Source of the DNA: Lycium barbarum
Lineage: Eukaryota; Streptophyta; Magnoliopsida; Solanales; Solanaceae
Direction of reading: 5' to 3'
Length of the DNA stretch: 64,000 nt
Assembly (NCBI RefSeq): GCF_019175385.1
Contig: NC_083337.1
Coordinates: 161,461,713 to 161,525,712, forward strand
Within the stretch, counting starts at the first letter, position 1; the number at the start of each line of letters is the position of its first letter. Below are positions 57,421 to 64,000 of the stretch, one piece after another. A program made the position numbers and the translations under genes. The notes beneath the pieces are model-generated. The model saw only the letters and a program-made list of their open reading frames with translations, had not been told where the DNA came from and searched no databases.

Positions 57421-57700
57421 GTGGTCGTTTGGTTTGAGGTCAAAATAGTCCCGGGATTACAATCCCGGGACTAATTTATACCATCTGTTGGTATTATTTT
57501 ATACCATCTGAAAGATGGTATAAAATAGTACCAGTATAAGTGGGTTAAGAAGGTATAAGTTGAGTTATTCCAGCACTAATTTTTATACCACGTTTGGTAC
57601 AAGGTATAAAATAATCCCGGGATAAATCTATACCTTATACCAAACGTGGTATAAAAATTAGTACCGGCATAACCCATGTTATACCTTAAACCAAACAACA
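57421..57700. mobile_element. Tourist-like MITE with multiple internal palindromes
   Basis: GTGGTCGTTTGGTTTGAGG and CCTTAAACCAAACAACA are inverted ends, with TTA at 57418-57420 and 57701-57703. Inside, TCCCGGGATTACAATCCCGGGA and several ATACCA/TGGTAT dyads allow strong folding. Confidence 0.8.
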
Positions 57701-57767
57701 TTAGAGAAAATTCATGATTTTCCCTAATCCCTGCTTCCATGGTAGAGTACATGCACGTCAAGTATCC

Positions 57768-57792
57768 TCATATATATATATATATATATATA
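57768..57792. repeat. (TA)n microsatellite
   Basis: Uninterrupted TA run. Confidence 0.85.
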
Positions 57793-58187
57793 AGTATAAT
57801 ATGGAGTATATTTTGTTGAAAATACTGAGTTCCTTTAAGCCCGTAGCGCACATGCTATATCCACCTCTGACTTCACATTTCAGAGGTGAATAATCAAGAG
57901 TTACTTGACTAAGAATAAGTTTGATCGTATTATGATATATACAAGTATATTTTATTTTATTTTATTTTATTTTTCTGGTTGGATTTTAATATCAAAAACA
58001 AGTTAAACTAATATATATTGTTTTGGTCTGCTTTGGTCTCGCCCTAACGCCCTTACAAGGTCATATAAAGAATTTTATTTTCTCATAAATGTAATTTTCA
58101 TATATTATATAGCTCATATCTCTTGTCATTTAGATTTGAGGGTAGTTTCATCTTTACAACATCTCGTATGGGAGGACTCACTGTTAT

Positions 58188-58372
58188 CAGTGGCGGATCT
58201 AGGATTTTCATTCAGGCGGAAAAAACAACTGAAACACTTGAGCTAGTCTTTTGTATTTGTTCAGGGTGTTCAAAAGTTAATATATGTACATAAACACAGA
58301 AAATTTACTCTAAATATATACTGTAATTTTTTGCCTAGGGTGTTCAGGTGAACACGGCTGCATCCGCCCCTG
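58188..58372. mobile_element. Small MITE, CAG(T/G)GGCGGAT family
   Basis: CAGTGGCGGATCTAGGATTTTC and GGCTGCATCCGCCCCTG are inverted ends. It is related to 31112-31273 but in the opposite orientation; both contain TTCATTCAGG and GTTCAAAAGTTAATAT-like blocks. Confidence 0.7.
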
Positions 58373-59928
58373 AGTCTGCTATACCTTTCATCCACAACAA
58401 GTATTGCCTTGTGCAGGTGGTTCTGTCCTACAAATAGAAAGATATACGTTTATTAGGCGAGCTCTCAGCTATGCCTTTGTCAAGTCTCCTTCCTTATAAA
58501 TTGGCTCATCATAATTCATAAGGTAATAAAGAATAATGATGAAGCAGTGGGGAATGTAACAGTGGACTTAAAAAACAAGTTCTAACAAGTGTCACATTTG
58601 TCAGAGAAAAGCAGGACATAACATCGTGGAAAAATTGCATAACAATTGGGCCAATGATTTGATACACGTTATAGTACCAGCTTGAATTTGGCATTTGATG
58701 CACAAATGAATTATGAATGTCTTTCATATTCTTTTTGTTTAGCTTAGGAATATGACTTAACAATTTTTTTTCTTTTGATTACGATTGCTTAAACACCTAG
58801 GAATATATTATTACAAAATTATGTTTTACAAATCTTTTGTGTAACTTCTATATATTTTTCTTTGTGGAAAGCAGGGATAAATTATAAATCAAGATCTATA
58901 TCTTTAGTACTCAATCAAGAGAAAATTTGAGAAGCATGCCATGGGGACATGAGTCCACTGCAATATTGAAGTTATTATTGACCACTAATTGTTAAAAGGC
59001 AAATCCAATCATTTCTTTAAAAGAATTAGTGGGGTTGACAACCTTGGGTAAGGGACTAAGGGGGAACAATTGCGTTCTGATAAATCTAATGATGTGATTA
59101 GGGTTTAGGAGACTGAAGCCAATTTTTGCTTATAATTCTTTGGATCACATGCATTGATTCCTTCAACAAGCAAGGGTCCATTTCGAGTTTTTTTAGTCTT
59201 TTGGGACATCAAATTAATAATGCATGGCTCTAGGTTCATAACATATCCCTACTTTTTGACCTAACAAACTTTGGAATTGCAATTTCAATTTTCTTTATTT
59301 TTTCAGTACCATGAACTTAATGGGCACCTGAGGGTCATTTAATTTTTTTGGTAAAGTACCAAATATATCTTCTAGATTATTAGGTTGGATTAGAGCATGC
59401 TTCTTGACAAATTTTCCTTCCTAAAGATCAAGTCTCTTAATTGTTGTGGTAAAAATTGATATTCCATCAAAGGTTTTATAATTTATATTGTCACAACTAA
59501 AAAAAGGAAGTAGAAATATAAATTAAAAATTTGATCTTGTTTTTGATATCTTGCGTATGTTAAATTGATTATTATTCCATCTATCTAGGAAAGAATGACA
59601 AGAATCATAATACCATAATGAATATATCTACTTTTAGGTGTAATTTTATACATCTCTTTCTTAACGTTTGAACCAATTTTTTTTATTTTTTTTTTAATTT
59701 TTTTTTTTACATATTAGCAACTGAAGAATGTATTATAAATCATAACATTTTCAAGTTAAAATATTTAATAAATATTAAAAAAATAAAATCAATGAAAAAA
59801 ATTATTTTGACTCTGTAAATGGTAATGGTTCAGCTATTTTTAGGCCAGAAGTAACACTCTTTTCGTTTTTGATGCAACCTCCATTCAGAATTTTCTGTCT
59901 TTTTTTGCGCGGATTGTTCTTTTCATTT
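58373..59928. other. Intergenic, nothing recognised
   Basis: The 84-codon minus frame at 58509-58763 has no recognisable domain. No RNA gene seen. Confidence 0.4.
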
Positions 59929-60113
59929 GGGGTGGTCTTTAATTTTGGCCTTCGCTTAATATTCCGAGATTGTGGTTTGAACCCCAGCTCAGTAAAAATA
60001 TATATATATATATTTCGCAAGGTAGAATTTCACAATAAGGAAGACAAAATTTGGATATTAAGGCAAAAGTTAAAAACCACCAATTTGAGAGACAAAAATT
60101 AAAGACCACCCCA
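59929..60113. mobile_element. Fold-back MITE, TCTTTAATTTT family, copy 1
   Basis: GGGGTGGTCTTTAATTTTGG and AAAAATTAAAGACCACCCC are inverted ends. An internal GGTTTGAACCCCAGCTC resembles a tRNA B box. Confidence 0.7.
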
Positions 60114-60205
60114 GCAAAGAGTAATCCTGCAAATTGCTATATAGGCCCATATGTGCAACAATCACTTAACGATTAACATGGGAAATTTGGAGGATTATCC
60201 TTCGG

Positions 60206-60464
60206 TGGGGGTAGTCTTTAATTTTTGCCCTTCGCTAAAAATTTCTTGATTATGGGTTTGACCCCCGCTCAGTCAAAAAATAAAATAAAATCGCAAGGCA
60301 GAGTTTGGATTTGCAAGGCACATGAAAAACTCTACCTTGCTTCAGGCCGAGTTTCAAACTCTACCTTCTGCCTTGCGAATCCAAACTTCCGCCTTGTGAT
60401 TTTTTTTTTTTTACTAAGCTGGGATTTGAACTATTAGAGGAAGACAAAAAATTAAAGACCACCA
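60206..60464. mobile_element. Fold-back MITE, TCTTTAATTTT family, copy 2
   Basis: GGGGGTAGTCTTTAATTTTTG and AAAAAATTAAAGACCACCA are the ends. Internal CAAGGCAGAGTTTGGATTTG and CGAATCCAAACTTCCGCCTTG are inverted. GGGTTTGACCCCCGCTCAG sits near the left end. Confidence 0.7.
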
Positions 60465-60675
60465 ATTTGAGAGACAAACATTAATTAACATTGATGCGGA
60501 TTGATATGGAAGAACTGCATATGCTTAAGTAGCTATGGTCATGCGACCAAGCCCATTGGACTATTGCTACACTTAATGAGCTGAAGCCCAGCATATAATG
60601 AAACAGGACAATTCGCACAAATGTGCCATTTAGAGGTGGGTTGGCAGGGTTGGGGTTTTTTTTTTTTTGGAGGGA

Positions 60676-60694
60676 GGGGGGGGGGGGGGGGGGG
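60676..60694. repeat. G-run, about 19 bases
   Basis: A near-continuous G homopolymer next to a T run, at the left edge of copy 3 of the fold-back family. Length may be inexact. Confidence 0.8.
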
Positions 60695-60696
60695 AG

Positions 60697-61131
60697 TGGT
60701 CTTTAATACGGTTCCTCAGTCTTTAATTTTTGTCCTTCGACACTTTAAGTAATATACTATAGAACTATGTAAAGTATGCCTTATCCGGCATAGTTCTGTA
60801 GAAATTAAGTTATCCTACAGAACTATGCCACAAACATAGTTTTTATGTAGTTACATAAAAAGTATGCCTTGTCCGGTATAATTTTGTAGAAATTAAGCTA
60901 TACTACAAAATTATGCCGGAAAAGGAACTTCATAAACAAAACTATGCCTTAAGGTATAACTTTTGCTCGAATAGGTATAATTTATTATGAAATCTTGCCT
61001 TGCGATTTTTTTTTTCCTCTGCTGGGGTTCGAACCCGAATCTCTAATTTCATAGAACAGTGAATAAGGATACTTTGACCCATAAATTTTCATTAAATGAG
61101 AAGTAGGGCAAAAAATTAAAGACCTTATGGT
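60697..61131. mobile_element. Fold-back MITE, TCTTTAATTTT family, copy 3
   Basis: The ends TGGTCTTTAAT and AAAAAATTAAAGACCTTATGG enclose repeated TAGAACTATG/CATAGTTCTG dyads and, near the right end, GGGGTTCGAACCC, a perfect B-box-like palindrome. Confidence 0.65.
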
Positions 61132-61850
61132 CTAAGATTGTCCTTGAGGAGCTATTTTTGCACCAATTTCTCTATACTAATCAAATTCTTAATAAAGGAA
61201 CCTAATGGCAGGGCAAAGTTTGGTTACTGATAGGGAACCAACCTGAGAAGCGAAAACTAGAGGTGCCATATTATGCTGGATTTGTACGGATCAAAATAGA
61301 TTGAATCAATAAATAAGTCATTCTTCAATTATTAGCAAATCTTAATTTCTTAATTTTTCTCTTATAAAATTTATTTAATTATCAAATAAGACTAATTTTG
61401 ACATCCCTACAAATACAAACAATAGGTCTTGAAAGTGTTTTCCTACAAAGACACCTTTATAGTAATCTCCATAAACGTTTCTACAAGAACCAAACAAGCT
61501 GGGTGGAAAGTTTCAAAAGTAGGAACAGGATCCACCCAAAACCCAAGTTGACGACCAAATTGTGCAAAATAAGTTATTATAGACATGAACACGGATCCAG
61601 ATCTATCATTTTGATCACAATAAATACTTTCCATTTGAATTATATATCCATTTTTACATTTCCTCCATTTCTGCGAGGTTGTGGGCGTCATCCTATGTAC
61701 ATATCTAGGGGACCATAGAGCTTATTTATTAGTATTATTAAAATTAAAAATTTAAAAGAAAAAGAAACTCAGATAGAGAGATAAAGAAAGAGGACAAATG
61801 AGAAAAATGAAAAGAGTACGTGTAAGGCTGATAAACCAAAGAAAGAAGCC
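61132..61850. other. Spacer upstream of the sigma-factor gene
   Basis: The 106-codon frame at 61398-61718 has no recognisable domain. The last 200 bases probably include the sigma-factor promoter, but no clear TATA box was singled out. Confidence 0.4.
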
Positions 61851-61859
61851 TTGCTGCCA

Positions 61860-62089
61860 CACGAACTCAGCATCAAATATCTCTACAGCCAATGGCTATT
61901 AACTTCTCTCCTGACCCCCGATATCCAAAATCATAACCCCCTACTCCTGTTATTTTCCACCAGTACTTTCACATTTTTTTTTATCATTCTACAAATTTTA
62001 CCAAAAGAAAACAAGTACACTTTCATTTCAGTAAGCAACACAACACACACTATCACTCTCGTCATTCTCTGTGCAACTGCTAAATTCAG
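61860..62089 (+). promoter_or_regulatory. Probable 5' UTR exon of the sigma-factor gene
   Basis: A pyrimidine-rich leader ends TAAATTCAG before GTATAT (donor at 62090). The matching acceptor CTTCCTGCCAG ends at 62749. The start of this exon is not determined. Confidence 0.5.
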
Positions 62090-62810
62090 GTATATTTGCT
62101 AAATTATAAGCTGAATACATCACCTGACCTGAGATCTTCATACTATTGTTTGATTTGTTTATTATTAGTTGCTTAACTTACTGTAAATCTGCTGTCCATT
62201 ATCGCCTATTACACTTTTGCATTGTATCTCTTATGTGTCTCTGTAGATATGTTATGTAAGATCATAGTTTGTTATTTTCCGTTGTTGCGCTGCATCTATC
62301 GTACAAGTTCATAAAGTACCAGCGTTATGTTGTTTTCAAATTTTTTACAGCTTAGTTTATGTAAATTCTCTTCATGACTATGCATTCTAGCGAATTTATT
62401 CATGTCTGTGAAATTACTTCTATGAAAATCCATTTTGTGAACTAGATGATTAAGAATTATTAGCACAACTCAATAGAGACTTCACTCACCTAGCTAAGGA
62501 ATAAAGGCGAGCAGAGCATTCCTTCTGTCGGCCTTTTATAGGTGCAGAGAAGCGTGGTGAATAAGCATAAGTTTCCTGTTTTCATTGCTCATCCAAAACT
62601 AAAAGAAAATGGAAGCAAAAAAATTAGACAAGTTGATTGATGAAAAACAACTAGGGGTAGCTTGATTGTTTGAATTTTCTGCTTACTATCCTTATTTTAG
62701 AAACTAATTGTCTCTTTCATATTGTTTCTTCTTGTGGACTTCCTGCCAGAAGCTTGAGAACTCGGGAGAGTAAATTCGAGAATCAACATAGCACCTGGTC
62801 ATCAGCTGGC

Positions 62811-62837
62811 ATGGTTGTAGTTCAGAAGCCTTGTTAA
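62811..62837 (+). promoter_or_regulatory. Upstream ORF of eight codons in the sigma-factor leader
   Basis: ATG GTT GTA GTT CAG AAG CCT TGT TAA ends 22 bases before the main ATG at 62860. It lies in the putative second leader exon, so it would be met first by scanning ribosomes. Confidence 0.55.
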
Positions 62838-62859
62838 ACGTCGTGTAGTAGCCCTTGTA

Positions 62860-63539
62860 ATGGCCATTGCTGCAGTTATTGGACTCTATGCAGGAAATAG
62901 AATCCTAAGCTCGTCCTTATATTATTCTGATCTTACTGAAAAGTTATCGTCTAGCAGTGATCACACGTTGACTTGCAATCCTACAAGAAATGTGATCAAT
63001 GCTAAGAAGTCATCTAATTATAGCCCCAATTATGTTTCCAATAGAAAAAAACAATCTGTTAAGGCTGTTAAGGAGCATGTAGACGTGGCGTCTGATCATT
63101 CCGATATGGATCCATTTGTTCAAATGTTCAAACAGTTGCAGAATGAAAGCTGCAGTGAAAAAGATTCAGTGGAGGTTCTTCTTCTGCTGCAGAAATCAAT
63201 GCTTGAAAAACAATGGAATCTTTCAGCTGAAAAGATATTGACCACTTTGCCACCAAATGAGAAGAACTCTAAGAAGACGATGGAGATCACTTGTTCAGGG
63301 ACATCTGCTAGGCGGAGGAGAATGGATACTCGTAAAAGAGTTCAGATTCCGAAAATATCAGCCGCAGCAAATATTGCAAGCAAGCGACTGAGATCTGTTG
63401 TCGGTCCAGAGCTAGTACAAAGCCGTTTAAAAGGTTACATAAATGGTGTAGTAAGCCAAGAACTGCTTACACACGTGGAAGTGGTGCAACTATCGAAAAA
63501 AATCAAATACGGAATTTATTTAGAAGAGCAGAAGTCCAG
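62860..63539 (+). CDS. SIG1: Plastid RNA polymerase sigma factor, probably SIG1, first coding exon (partial)
   Basis: The frame opens MAIAAVIGLYAGNRILSSSL, a serine- and hydroxyl-rich start fitting a chloroplast transit peptide and resembling the Arabidopsis and tobacco SIG1 N-terminus. It continues with VEVLLLLQKSMLEKQWNLS and, at the end, RLKGYINGVVSQELLTHVEV followed by VQLSKKIKYGIYLEEQKSR, the entry into sigma region 1.2. The exon ends TCCAG before GTACTGA (donor at 63540), after 226 codons and two bases. The conserved regions 2-4 that bind core enzyme and the -10/-35 boxes must lie in later exons past the window. Sigma factors direct the bacterial-type plastid RNA polymerase to promoters, SIG1 chiefly at photosystem genes. 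The assignment is from recognised motifs; a paralogue (SIG-type) is the alternative. Confidence 0.88.
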
Positions 63540-64000
63540 GTACTGAACTCACAACTCCATCCAACCCTACTTTCTCAAACATTGGATGAGACTTTAGGAG
63601 CTGATCTTCTCTTCAGTGAAATTACTATAAAGAAAAGAAATTTTGTAGAAAGAGTGAAATGAACTACCCACCCAAGTGTTCTGTTCCCGAGATTGTCCAA
63701 CTTCTTTTGTATGTTTTCCCTAAATACATTTCTTTCACGATTTCGTAGGTCAAACTGTTACTGATATTTTAGTAAATCTTCAAACTCATTATAAGGTAAA
63801 GTTGTTATGCCCTTATGAAATGCCATGGGAGTGAACCAGATTTAAGCCAGTGTGGATGTTGCCAATGGTTACTAGCTTCCTTATCTAATAAAAAATGAGA
63901 GGTAAATAAACAAGTTGGAGGCAGAATGCTGGAGAAGCAATTGTGCTTTGATTATTTATACCTTGAAAATGTCTGTCATTAGATATTCTAGAGAGTTCCT
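63540..64000 (+). other. First coding intron of the sigma-factor gene (start)
   Basis: It follows the donor at 63540. No continuation of the sigma frame (KERLGCEPS-type sequence) is found in the remaining 460 bases, so the next exon should lie beyond the window. Confidence 0.6.

Noticed and set aside
58509..58763. 84-codon minus-strand frame
   Set aside because: No recognisable domain, no splice context and no sign of coding bias.

Overview
This is a transposon-rich, AT-rich stretch of plant nuclear DNA, most likely from a member of the Solanaceae. The family call rests on TS-type SINE copies (3' ends around GGTAAGGTCTGCGTACACTCT followed by TTG repeats), SINE ends of the CCATATAG/AGGCTTAG type, and MITE families I associate with nightshade genomes. 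I could not run a database search, so the species is left open.

Four protein genes and one tRNA gene are supported. (1) 24943-30293 (+) is a 12-exon F-box/leucine-rich-repeat gene whose exons join without a break into 351 residues. (2) 32480-32701 (-) encodes a complete 73-residue MZT1/GIP1-type gamma-tubulin-complex protein with a 5' UTR intron. A tRNA-Asp(GTC) gene lies just upstream of it on the same strand (34493-34564). (3) 39984-42417 (-) is a five-exon heavy-metal-associated isoprenylated protein (HIPP) of 333 residues with two MxCxxC metal domains, a C-terminal CSVM prenylation box and one GC-AG intron. (4) 62860-63539 (+) is the first coding exon of a plastid RNA polymerase sigma factor, probably SIG1; the rest lies beyond the right edge. 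These four are unrelated housekeeping or stress genes and do not form a functional cluster.

The rest is layered mobile DNA. 1-5.3 kb: a decayed LTR element, interrupted by a MULE-like element, which is itself interrupted by a second MULE with a perfect 9-bp target duplication that carries a ferric-chelate-reductase (FRO) exon fragment, plus a hAT-like MITE. 5.8-9.15 kb: a MULE with long inverted repeats, split by a 5'-truncated LINE. 9.5-14.2 kb: two Helitron-like elements, the second with a roughly 345-bp repeat array and a textbook 3' hairpin. 14.5-23.4 kb: PIF/Harbinger-like, Stowaway and hAT MITEs, a large inverted duplication, and a 2.4-kb Gypsy-type LTR next to a G-rich tract. 43.3-49.4 kb: a complete but disabled Copia element on the minus strand with matching 5-bp target duplications. 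49.4-61.1 kb: a SINE, a minus-strand Helitron, a CACTA end, a MULE carrying a minisatellite, and several MITEs.

Target-site duplications could be read directly for many elements: 3 bp for nine PIF/Harbinger-like MITEs, 8 bp for one hAT, 9 bp for three MULEs (nearly 9 bp for a fourth), 5 bp for the Copia element, and TA for two Stowaways. The most notable observations are the nested FRO-carrying Pack-MULE, the LINE inside a MULE arm, the GC-AG intron in the HIPP gene, the duplicated SINE/splice-acceptor block before the F-box gene, and the tRNA-Asp gene abutting the MZT1 promoter.
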